Assembly: GCA_020696885.1 (NCBI GenBank) | Contig: JAJFMS010000233.1 | Coordinates: 1 to 6,178 of the forward strand | Origin: Armatimonadota bacterium | Lineage (GTDB): Bacteria > Armatimonadota > SYMT01 | DNA: 6,178 nt | Reading direction: 5' to 3' | Shown: one piece after another, positions 1-5,634 of the stretch | Position numbering within the stretch: position 1 is the first letter of the stretch | Layout of the letters: each line of letters starts with the position of its first letter | Position numbers and translations under genes: made by a program | The notes under the pieces: model-generated | What the model was told of the DNA's origin: nothing | What the model saw: the letters and a program-made list of their open reading frames with translations, nothing else | Databases searched by the model: none

Positions 1-1695
1 GCGGTCTCCCGCACCGACGTGGTGCAGGACGCCCCCGACGCGTTCTACATCTACACGGACGGAGACGTACCGACCCAGATGATCGGCTGGGACGGCAACC
101 TCGACACTGCGCGGCGCGCCTATGGCAACTTCATCGGCGCGCTGCCCTACTTCCTGGCGCGCACGCCGGTGAAGAGCGTGATGGCGATCGGCGCCGGCGG
201 CGGGCTGGACGTGCTCCTGGCCAAAGCCGGCGGCGCGGATCGGATCGACGCGATCGAGATCAATCCCTCGATCCCCTCCGTAGTGCGGGATCCGCGCTTC
301 TCCGGGACCTACGCGCGGATCTATCGCGAGCCCGGGGTGCGGCTGATCGTGGACGAGGGCCGCAGCTTCCTGCAGCGAGCCGGGAAGTACGACGTGGTCT
401 ACTTCGCCTGCGCCAAAACGGCGACCACCCAGACGAGCGGCGTCGCTCTGCTGGACAACCACCTGTACACCGTAGAGGCGTTTCAGGACTACTGGCATCA
501 CCTCTCCGAGAACGGGGTGGTGGCGCTGGTGACGCAGGAGAGCTTCCTCATCGATCGGCTCCTCATCACGGCGCTCACCGCGCTGCAGAAGGAGGGGCTA
601 ACGCTCGAGGAAGCCCGGAACCACCTGATCACGGCGCGGGTTCCGGAAGCGCAGTTCCCAAACGGTCCCTACCGGCACATCCTCCTCCTGTCCCGGAAAG
701 CTTGGAAGGCAGAGGAGATGGAGCGCGTGCGCACCGGCATCATGCGGACCGGACTGGAGCCGCTCTACCTGCCGCACATTCAGCCCCGGGGCGCCGGGCT
801 CGGAACGATCCGCGCCGGTGTCTCGCTGGCCGAGATCCGGACCGATCTGGAGCACCAGTACCCGCTGTCCCCCGTGCCGGGTGCAGAGCTCGCCAACCTC
901 TCCGCAGTAACGGACGATAGCCCGTTCTACGTGGACGTGGCCCACGGTCTGCACCCCACCATCCAGAGCCTGCTGTGGGGAGCCGGGCTCGCCACGCTGG
1001 CGGTCGGCGTGGCGGTCCTCATGTTCGGGCTGGCGCCGCGGCGCCGCACAGGCGGAGAGGAAGACGCGGCTCCGCCGGTGCGGTTCGGCCGGCTCGCGGC
1101 CTGGATGCTCTACTTCGGGATGCTGGGCGCGGGTTTCATGTTCGTGGAGCTGGCGCTGATGCAGCGCTTCATCCTGCTGCTGGGCTTCCCCACGCGCTCC
1201 CTCACCGTGAGTCTCGCGGCGCTTCTGCTGAGCAGCGCGCTCGGAAGCTGGGTGACCCAGCGCGGCTCGGCGGACGACACCGCGAAGCGCCTGGTGCGCC
1301 TGCTGCCGGTGCTGGTGGTGCTGCTCCTGGGCTACCGGGTAGCGCTAAGCCCGATCCTGGCCGCCTTGCTGCCGCTGCCGCTGGCGGTGCGGATCCTGGG
1401 CACCGCGCTCCTGGTGCTGCCGGCCGGCTTCCTGATGGGGATGCCGTTCCCCAGCGCGCTGCGCACCCTGGGGCCGGGCTATGAGCGGCTGATCCCCGCA
1501 TTCTGGAGCGTGAACGGGGTCACCAGCATCCTGGGCTCCGTGAGCGCCATGGCGCTCGCGAAGTTCATCGGGTACGGTGGGGCGCTCGTGGTCGGCGCAT
1601 GCTGCTACGCGGTGGCCTGGGGGGTTGCCGCGGTATTGTCGCGCGCCCGGGCCTCGCGTGCGGATTCCACGGAGATGACGGTGTCGCCGAGGTAG
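1..1695 (+). CDS. Spermidine-synthase-like SAM-binding protein with C-terminal multi-pass membrane domain (5' partial)
   Basis: The reading frame is open from the first base, so the N-terminus lies upstream. The GTG at 19 is only the first start-like codon, and the family normally carries another membrane block before this part. Counting from bases 1-3, residues about 58-180 form a Rossmann methyltransferase/aminopropyltransferase core: glycine-rich SAM loop AIGAGGGLD at 62-70, acidic EINP at 86-89, and DEGRSF near 118-123. The Asp-rich catalytic segment of true spermidine synthases after the YDVV strand (D-x-x-D-P type) reads YFACAK here, so polyamine synthesis is doubtful. TDDSPF at 304-309 ends the soluble part. 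About seven hydrophobic helices follow (near 320-344, 364-386, 391-414, 432-454, 460-482, 498-518, 522-546), with the family-typical GMPFP (479-483) and FWSVNG (501-506) motifs. Known for the family: membrane-embedded SAM-fold proteins of mostly unknown substrate. The tail overlaps the convergent FHA gene by 91 bp. The family call is firm; the function is open. Confidence 0.88.
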   Translation, partial: AVSRTDVVQDAPDAFYIYTDGDVPTQMIGWDGNLDTARRAYGNFIGALPYFLARTPVKSVMAIGAGGGLDVLLAKAGGADRIDAIEINPSIPSVVRDPRFSGTYARIYREPGVRLIVDEGRSFLQRAGKYDVVYFACAKTATTQTSGVALLDNHLYTVEAFQDYWHHLSENGVVALVTQESFLIDRLLITALTALQKEGLTLEEARNHLITARVPEAQFPNGPYRHILLLSRKAWKAEEMERVRTGIMRTGLEPLYLPHIQPRGAGLGTIRAGVSLAEIRTDLEHQYPLSPVPGAELANLSAVTDDSPFYVDVAHGLHPTIQSLLWGAGLATLAVGVAVLMFGLAPRRRTGGEEDAAPPVRFGRLAAWMLYFGMLGAGFMFVELALMQRFILLLGFPTRSLTVSLAALLLSSALGSWVTQRGSADDTAKRLVRLLPVLVVLLLGYRVALSPILAALLPLPLAVRILGTALLVLPAGFLMGMPFPSALRTLGPGYERLIPAFWSVNGVTSILGSVSAMALAKFIGYGGALVVGACCYAVAWGVAAVLSRARASRADSTEMTVSPR

Positions 1696-2966
1696 AGGAA
1701 GTCGCCCGGCGCCAGCCCCGCCCGCGTGATGTGGATGCCGTTCAGGCGGGTGCCGTTGGTGCTGCCCAGGTCCGCCAGCAGCCAGGCGCCCTCCACGTTC
1801 ACGATCTGGACGTGGTACCGGGAGATCTTGGGGTCCGGGAGTGAGAGCGTGTTATCCAGCTCCCGTCCCAGCGTGCAGCTCGTGCCGGTGAGCAGCACGG
1901 AGCGCCCGATTCCACCGCCCGCCTTCACCCGCAGTGCGAGGCCGCCCTCCGGCAGCGGCACCGGCGTCGGCCAGAACGGCTCGTCCGATTCGGCCCTACC
2001 GATCGAAGACAGCACGGGGATACCGGGGAACGGGCTATCACCGCCGAGCGCAGAGGCCGCATCGGCCCCGCTGCCGAACAGGTCGGGAAGCTCATCCCGC
2101 AGTTTGGAGTGGAAGCGGAAGACGTGCGGTCCGATCTGGACCACTGCGCCATCTTCCAGCTTCGCTTCGCGGACTTCGCTGCCGTTGACCCGCAGCAGCG
2201 GCTCCGCAGCCACCTCCCGGATGACCGGGAACGGACGCAGCGTGATCACGGCCTGGACCGGATCGATCAACGGGTCGCCGAACAGCGGCACGATCGCCAG
2301 CTCGCTGCGGCCGAGGGCGTTCTCTTCGTGGTAGAGCGCCACCTGGCGTCCTTCCCGCGACCCGGAGAGGAACGTGACCCAGTGGCTGCGCGTGAGGTGC
2401 TCGGCCACGGCGGTAGCCAGTCCCACAGCGGCTCCGAGGACCATGAACCCGGCGCACCGGCTCAGGCTGCCGGCTCCACCGATAGACAGCAGGACACTGA
2501 AGGCGGCGCCGCCCAGGAAGCCCCCCACCAGCCCCCCGGCACAGCCCTGCATGGCGCGCCGCGTGGATCGTGAAGCCAGACCGGCGCAGAGCCCCACCCC
2601 CAGGCCGAAAAACGCCCAGGCGGCACCCCGCGCAAACAGATCGCCGTAACCAGCGCCGGCCAGCACGCCATATACCGTGTGGGCGATGATCGAGTAGCCC
2701 CAGCCCAGGACTACTGCCATCCCGGCGATTCCCACCGTCCGCTTCGCGATGCGGGCGGCGTTTCCGGTCCAGAGATCGTCCACCGCCACCAGGCAGGCGG
2801 TAACGATCCCCGCAAACAGCACGCCCGGTAAAAAAGCGCCGCCTTCTCCACCAAACAACGAGCCAGGAGACCAGCCGGCCTGGTAGTAACCGGGCTCCAG
2901 GGCCAGGAAAACGAGCAAACCACCGGCTGCGCCGGCCAGGAATTGGCGAATCAGGGTTGAGTTCAC
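1605..2966 (-). CDS. Six-helix membrane protein with two FHA domains (first degenerate, second canonical)
   Basis: FHA domains bind phosphothreonine peptides, so this is a likely membrane anchor or reader in Ser/Thr-kinase signalling. Six hydrophobic, Gly/Ala-rich helices lie near residues 6-25, 46-66, 76-100, 112-132, 144-164 and 170-190. A region at about 216-287 looks like a worn FHA domain: it keeps G219-R220 and N261-G262, but has DPVQ where the Ser-x-x-His pThr contact should be. A Pro/Gly/Ser-rich linker of about 75 residues follows. The second FHA domain, about 355-434, has every signature residue: G367-R368, S382-R-Y-H385, and S402-T-N404-G405 followed by N409-G410. The GTG start is fixed by an in-frame TAA five codons upstream and by AAGGTG at 2975-2980, eight bases away. 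No kinase or phosphatase lies in the window. The last 30 codons, including the final FHA strand, overlap the convergent gene at 1605-1695. The domain calls are seen in the sequence; the signalling role is inferred. Confidence 0.92.
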   Translation of the reverse strand: MNSTLIRQFLAGAAGGLLVFLALEPGYYQAGWSPGSLFGGEGGAFLPGVLFAGIVTACLVAVDDLWTGNAARIAKRTVGIAGMAVVLGWGYSIIAHTVYGVLAGAGYGDLFARGAAWAFFGLGVGLCAGLASRSTRRAMQGCAGGLVGGFLGGAAFSVLLSIGGAGSLSRCAGFMVLGAAVGLATAVAEHLTRSHWVTFLSGSREGRQVALYHEENALGRSELAIVPLFGDPLIDPVQAVITLRPFPVIREVAAEPLLRVNGSEVREAKLEDGAVVQIGPHVFRFHSKLRDELPDLFGSGADAASALGGDSPFPGIPVLSSIGRAESDEPFWPTPVPLPEGGLALRVKAGGGIGRSVLLTGTSCTLGRELDNTLSLPDPKISRYHVQIVNVEGAWLLADLGSTNGTRLNGIHITRAGLAPGDFLYLGDTVISVESAREARARDNTAATPQATA

Positions 2967-2974
2967 TCGCGTGG

Positions 2975-2980
2975 CACCTT
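2975..2980 (-). promoter_or_regulatory. Ribosome binding site for the FHA gene (GTG start)
   Basis: On the minus strand AAGGTG lies eight bases before the GTG at 2964-2966, and an in-frame TAA sits at 2979-2981. Together these leave GTG as the only sensible start, since the four codons between (GGT GCC ACG CGA) offer no other one. Confidence 0.7.
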
Positions 2981-3099
2981 ACACGAGGATTAACGCCGAC
3001 GGGACGAAACTGTAATGCCGGGTCATCCCATCAGAACGAAGACGTCTACTCGAAGGACGAACAGTCGTGGTCTCAGGTTACATTCCTCGAAATCACCAA

Positions 3100-3127
3100 T
3101 TTACCCTGCGCGGGGAACTGGTAGAAT
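3100..3127 (+). promoter_or_regulatory. Possible sigma-70-type promoter for the zinc-ribbon gene
   Basis: TTTACC (3100-3105, four of six matches to TTGACA) is followed after 16 bases by TAGAAT (3122-3127, five of six matches to TATAAT). It lies in the less GC-rich part of the divergent spacer. It would give a leader of about 200 bases. The match was made by eye against an E. coli consensus that may not hold in this organism, so confidence is low. Confidence 0.25.
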
Positions 3128-3144
3128 GAGAGGGCAAACATCAA

Positions 3145-3182
3145 ATCGACCGCTCTGTATTGTTTGACCACAATCAGTCGAT
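3145..3182. repeat. Nested inverted repeats (possible operator or RNA hairpin)
   Basis: The outer arms are ATCGAC (3145-3150) and GTCGAT (3177-3182). The inner arms are ATTGT (3159-3163) and ACAAT (3170-3174), with a six-base centre TTGACC. The gaps between outer and inner arms are unequal (8 and 2 bases), so an RNA stem would carry an internal loop. The inner dyad has the size of a typical dimeric repressor site. The arms are exact; any function is inference. Confidence 0.35.
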
Positions 3183-3299
3183 AGCTCAACAGCCTTTCAA
3201 GCCGGCAGGCTCCCCAGCGTGAGAATTCCGGAGAGTGTTGCAGCGTACTACCGATATGACCAGTAGAGCGTCCGGCGTAGGCGTGGCGACCCCCTCGAT

Positions 3300-3314
3300 C
3301 GAACCTCTGGTTCG
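3300..3314 (+). repeat. Perfect 6-bp hairpin just upstream of the zinc-ribbon gene
   Basis: CGAACC (3300-3305) and GGTTCG (3309-3314) are exact reverse complements around a TCT loop, 18 bases before the ATG at 3333. No T-tract follows, so it is not a standard terminator. In the mRNA it could shape ribosome access; in DNA it could be a protein site. It could also arise by chance. Confidence 0.4.
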
Positions 3315-3332
3315 CAACGGAATGGCTCGGAA

Positions 3333-3857
3333 ATGCCCAGAGAGACCCCGCAATTGTCGATGAGCCAATCTCAGACTACTTTTTCCTGCCGGGAGTGCGG
3401 CGCGCAGGTTCCTGCCACCGCGGCGCAGTGCGCGGGGTGCGGCTGCAAGGCCCCCTTTGCCTGCCAGGAGTGCGCGAAAGCGATCAGCGCCGTGACGCTG
3501 GGCGCGAAGCGGTCGCATAAATACCCCTACGGCGCGTACTCTCGCGAAGGGATGCCGCTGTGCGCGGACCATCGCATCACCCGGTGCCATAAGTGCAGCG
3601 AGCTGTTCCCGCTCGAGATGACCAAGCGGAAGAGCATCGGGGAGCGAGCGGACACGGTGCTGCGCCACGGGATGCGTCCCCGAATGGAGAAGGTCTACGG
3701 ATCATTCTGCCCGGACTGCTACTCCCAGTCTCGAAAGTCGACCGTGGCGGCAGCCGAGAATGATGCGGCGCCCAACTACCGGCTCTTCGCCGCACTGCTG
3801 GTAGTAAGTCTCCTGGTACTGGGCGGGGTGGCCGTGCTGCTGGTCGCCAGCCGGTAA
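3333..3857 (+). CDS. Small tail-anchored protein with multiple zinc-ribbon Cys pairs
   Basis: I do not recognise a named family. The 174-residue product has Cys pairs C19-x2-C22, C33-x2-C36 (plus C38), C44-x2-C47, C85-x2-C88 and C126-x2-C129, with C77-x2-H80 between. This is enough for about three zinc sites (four ligands each). A basic stretch at 95-120 and a linker follow. One hydrophobic helix at about 150-171 then ends almost at the C-terminus, with no N-terminal signal. This predicts a cytosolic zinc-binding head on a tail anchor. The start could be ATG 3333 (weak GGAA at 3319-3322) or ATG 3360, nine codons on, which gives the more natural N-terminus MSQSQTTFSC. The frame is closed upstream at 3264-3266. 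A hairpin and a possible 13-codon leader ORF precede it. The downstream DUF1501 gene has the same orientation but lies 254 bp away, so co-transcription is uncertain. The role may be protein or nucleic-acid contact at the membrane; this is inferred. Confidence 0.82.
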   Translation: MPRETPQLSMSQSQTTFSCRECGAQVPATAAQCAGCGCKAPFACQECAKAISAVTLGAKRSHKYPYGAYSREGMPLCADHRITRCHKCSELFPLEMTKRKSIGERADTVLRHGMRPRMEKVYGSFCPDCYSQSRKSTVAAAENDAAPNYRLFAALLVVSLLVLGGVAVLLVASR

Positions 3858-3859
3858 CG

Positions 3860-3875
3860 CGCCGCCGCACCGGCG
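3860..3875 (+). terminator. Weak hairpin after the zinc-ribbon gene
   Basis: CGCCG (3860-3864) pairs with CGGCG (3871-3875) around a six-base loop, two bases after the TAA stop. There is no T-run after it, so it is at best an imperfect terminator or a 3'-end protecting stem. In sequence this GC-rich, a 5-bp stem is easily due to chance. Confidence 0.2.
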
Positions 3876-3963
3876 TATCAGAGCGTTCCGCAACTTTTGC
3901 TGCCCGCTCCACTCCTACCGTGATGAAGCCAGACTAAAGGTGAGTGCTGGAGTAGTAGAGTAT

Positions 3964-3985
3964 CGGATGGCGGCCGGATGGCCGC
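3964..3985. repeat. GGATGGC direct repeat folding into a GC hairpin
   Basis: CGGATGGC occurs twice, at 3964-3971 and 3975-3982. GCGGCC (3970-3975) pairs exactly with GGCCGC (3980-3985) around a GGAT loop. It lies in the 254-bp spacer before the DUF1501 gene, with no T-tract after it. The rest of 3858-4111 shows no credible gene and no clear promoter. Function unknown. Confidence 0.3.
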
Positions 3986-4100
3986 AACGCTCCCCATTGC
4001 TCCCACACTCCACCACCCCGCGCCCGCCGGAGCGTCGATTCTGGGCACTTTGCGCGCCATCTGGCTGTGTAGCGAGAGTACAGTGAGCGGGGTGCTCCGT

Positions 4101-4105
4101 GGAGG
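4101..4105 (+). promoter_or_regulatory. Strong Shine-Dalgarno fixing the DUF1501 start
   Basis: GGAGG lies six bases before the ATG at 4112. The competing in-frame ATG at 4148 has only a weak GGAA before it, so 4112 is preferred, giving a longer N-region before the twin-arginine motif. Confidence 0.7.
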
Positions 4106-4111
4106 CGGTCC

Positions 4112-5497
4112 ATGTTCGTCGGGTGCTCGCGCCGGTCTGGAATCGCGATGCCGGTAACGCGGCGGGAGATGCTGGTTCGCTTCGGCGAGGCCGGTCTCGG
4201 TCTCTCCCTGCCCCTGCTGCTGCAGCCAGGCGCCGCACAGGCGGCCGGCGGCGGGTTCGGCAAGGCGAAGTCGTGCATCTTCCTCTTCCTCTCCGGCGGC
4301 GCCAGCCAGTACGAGACCTGGGACCCCAAGCCGGACGCCCCGCTTGAGTATCGCGGCACGTTCCGCCCGATCCGCACCAGCGTCCCCGGCACCCACATCA
4401 CCGAGCACCTGCCGCGCCTCGCCCAGCAGGCGCATCGCTACTCGATCATCCGCTCGATGAGCCATACCCAGGGCGGCCACCCCGCCGGCTGCTACTGGAT
4501 GATCACCGGGCGCCCCTATCCGCGCGCCGCCGCCCGCGCCGTGGCGATGTCTCGCGAGGACCATCCGCACTACGGCTCGGTGCTGGCGGCGCTCAAGCCG
4601 GCTACTCGCGCCGTGCCCAGCTTCGTGATGCTGCCGGAGCAGATCAACCCGAATGGGCCGATCCGCGCGGGCCAACACGCCGGCTTCCTCGGCCCCGGCT
4701 ACGATCCGATGGTGGTGAACGCGAACCCGAACGCGCCGGACTTCACCGCCGGCGAGCTGACGGTGCGCGAGGGGCTGGACGAAGGCCGGCTGCTGCGCCG
4801 CCGCGCGCTGCTCTCCCAGGCCAACCTGCGGGCGCGGATCGAAGAGGAGCAGGGAGCCCGCAGCGACCTCCAGCCGCACGTAGCCCAGGCGTTCGACCTG
4901 CTCACCGGCGGCCTTACCGGGAACGCGTTCGACATCAGCCAGGAGACAGCCGCCACACGAGAGCGGTACGGGCGACACATCTTCGGCCAGAGCGTGCTGG
5001 TGGCGCGCCGGCTGGTGGAGTCCGGGGTCCGGCTGGCGGCCGTGAACTGGGTGCGGCACGACGACGGCGCCGGCGGCCAGGGCTGGGACACGCACAGCAC
5101 CCACCTGAACTGGTCCAAAGACGAGCTGCTGCCGCCGACCGACCGCGCCATCTCCGCCCTGCTCACGGACCTGGCGGACCGCGGAATGCTGGACGAGACC
5201 CTGGTAGTGGTAACCGGGGAGTTCGGACGGACCCCCAAGTTCAACGCGGACGGCGGGCGCGACCACTGGCCGGACGTGTTCAGCCTGCTGGTAGCGGGCG
5301 GCGGTATCCGCGGCGGCCAGGTCTACGGCGCCAGCACGCCCGACGGCGCCTACCCGGCCGAAGACGCGTGCTCACCCGCCGATCTCGCGGCCACCCTCTA
5401 CCACTGCCTGGGCATCCCCCCGCAGGCCGAGGTCCGCGACCGCCAGGACCGCCCGTTCTCCGTAGCGGACGGCGAGGTGCTTTCGCGGCTGCTCTAA
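4112..5497 (+). CDS. DUF1501 family protein, Tat-exported, alkaline-phosphatase/sulfatase-like fold
   Basis: DUF1501 proteins belong to the alkaline phosphatase/sulfatase superfamily, and their substrates are largely unknown. The N-terminus has a Tat-like signal: T16-R17-R18-E-M-L, hydrophobic GLGLSLPLLL at about 28-37, and an A-Q-A cleavage site at 42-44, so an exported, folded protein is expected. Family motifs follow in order: SGGASQYETWDPKP at 61-74 (usually SGGPSQ), the HTQGGHPAG region at 118-126, GWDTH at 324-328, and the C-terminal signature GEFGRTPK at 369-376 with GRDHW at 382-386. D326, H328, E370, D384 and H385 are the likely metal or active-site residues by analogy with the superfamily. 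At 461 residues it is about the usual length and looks complete. In many genomes DUF1501 follows a DUF1549/DUF1553 cytochrome-like partner or DUF1800. None is present here: its upstream neighbour is the zinc-ribbon gene and its downstream neighbour is convergent. The family is firm; activity and substrate are unknown. Confidence 0.95.
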   Translation: MFVGCSRRSGIAMPVTRREMLVRFGEAGLGLSLPLLLQPGAAQAAGGGFGKAKSCIFLFLSGGASQYETWDPKPDAPLEYRGTFRPIRTSVPGTHITEHLPRLAQQAHRYSIIRSMSHTQGGHPAGCYWMITGRPYPRAAARAVAMSREDHPHYGSVLAALKPATRAVPSFVMLPEQINPNGPIRAGQHAGFLGPGYDPMVVNANPNAPDFTAGELTVREGLDEGRLLRRRALLSQANLRARIEEEQGARSDLQPHVAQAFDLLTGGLTGNAFDISQETAATRERYGRHIFGQSVLVARRLVESGVRLAAVNWVRHDDGAGGQGWDTHSTHLNWSKDELLPPTDRAISALLTDLADRGMLDETLVVVTGEFGRTPKFNADGGRDHWPDVFSLLVAGGGIRGGQVYGASTPDGAYPAEDACSPADLAATLYHCLGIPPQAEVRDRQDRPFSVADGEVLSRLL

Positions 5498-5518
5498 CCC
5501 CGCATAGGCAGGACGCTC

Positions 5519-5558
5519 CTTCACCGCAGAGACGCAAAGAACGCGAAGGGCCGCGGAG
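5519..5558. repeat. Degenerate GCAGAGACGCAAAG-type dispersed intergenic repeat
   Basis: The stretch consists of worn tandem units of about 8-11 bases built on CGCAGAG, CGCAAAG, CGCGAAG and CGCGGAG, opening with TTCACCGCAGAGACGC. From memory, sequences of this type (CACCGCAGAGACGCAGAG and similar) recur between genes in many unrelated bacteria and often give spurious ORFs. It lies only 21 bases after the DUF1501 stop. That it is multi-copy in this genome is inferred and cannot be seen from one window. Confidence 0.5.
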
Positions 5559-5582
5559 GGAGATGAGGTCGTAGGGCACACA

Positions 5583-5612
5583 TAGCGCCGGCTATCCGGA
5601 AGCTCGGCGCTA
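5583..5612. repeat. 11-bp hairpin between convergent genes (REP-like or bidirectional terminator)
   Basis: TAGCGCCG (5583-5590) and CGGCGCTA (5605-5612) are exact reverse complements. The stem continues as GCT (5591-5593) with AGC (5601-5603) if T5604 bulges, leaving a seven-base loop that contains the palindrome TCCGGA. It sits between the stops of the DUF1501 gene and the minus-strand gene, where a shared terminator would be useful. However, neither side has a T-run, so a REP-like palindrome is equally possible. Confidence 0.5.
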
Positions 5613-5634
5613 CGTGGACGGCGACTGTTACCCA

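Larger units (their letters stand above)
2967..3332. other. Divergent intergenic region (366 bp) between FHA and zinc-ribbon genes
   Basis: This spacer separates two divergently oriented genes, so promoters for both should lie in it. About 3005-3200 is clearly less GC-rich than the flanking genes. I saw no convincing coding frame, tRNA or rRNA. The plus frame of the downstream gene is closed by TAG at 3264-3266. Inside are a weak promoter candidate (3100-3127), a nested dyad (3145-3182) and a perfect hairpin (3300-3314), listed separately. No good promoter for the minus-strand FHA gene could be picked out by eye. Confidence 0.6.

Noticed and set aside
975..1501. Long frames on both strands inside the membrane part of the first gene
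   Set aside because: Low-complexity Ala/Arg/Gly/Pro translations opposite or inside a real membrane-helix coding frame; no independent ribosome site or domain.
1726..2573. Plus-strand frames opposite the FHA gene
   Set aside because: Ser/Pro/Arg-rich translations without motifs, fully covered by the FHA protein, which has intact signature residues.
3040..3115. Possible tRNA-like segment in the divergent spacer
   Set aside because: A CTCGAAATC stretch vaguely recalls a T-loop, but no acceptor, D or anticodon stems could be paired around it.
3186..3668. Minus-strand 160-codon frame across the zinc-ribbon gene and its leader
   Set aside because: The opposite strand encodes ordered Cys pairs and a membrane helix; this frame has biased composition and no recognisable domain.
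4050..4084. TTGCGC and TACAGT as a promoter for DUF1501
   Set aside because: The spacing of 23 bases is too long for a sigma-70-type promoter, and no better pair was visible.
4112..4126. FVGC at residues 2-5 of the DUF1501 protein as a lipobox
   Set aside because: The cysteine is far too close to the N-terminus, with no hydrophobic core before it; the Tat signal further in is the better reading.
3878..5266. A 462-codon open frame on the minus strand opposite the DUF1501 gene
   Set aside because: It mirrors a well-supported family gene, is rich in Arg, His, Ala and Gly as GC-rich antisense frames are, and shows no domain. Its length follows from the codon bias of the true gene.
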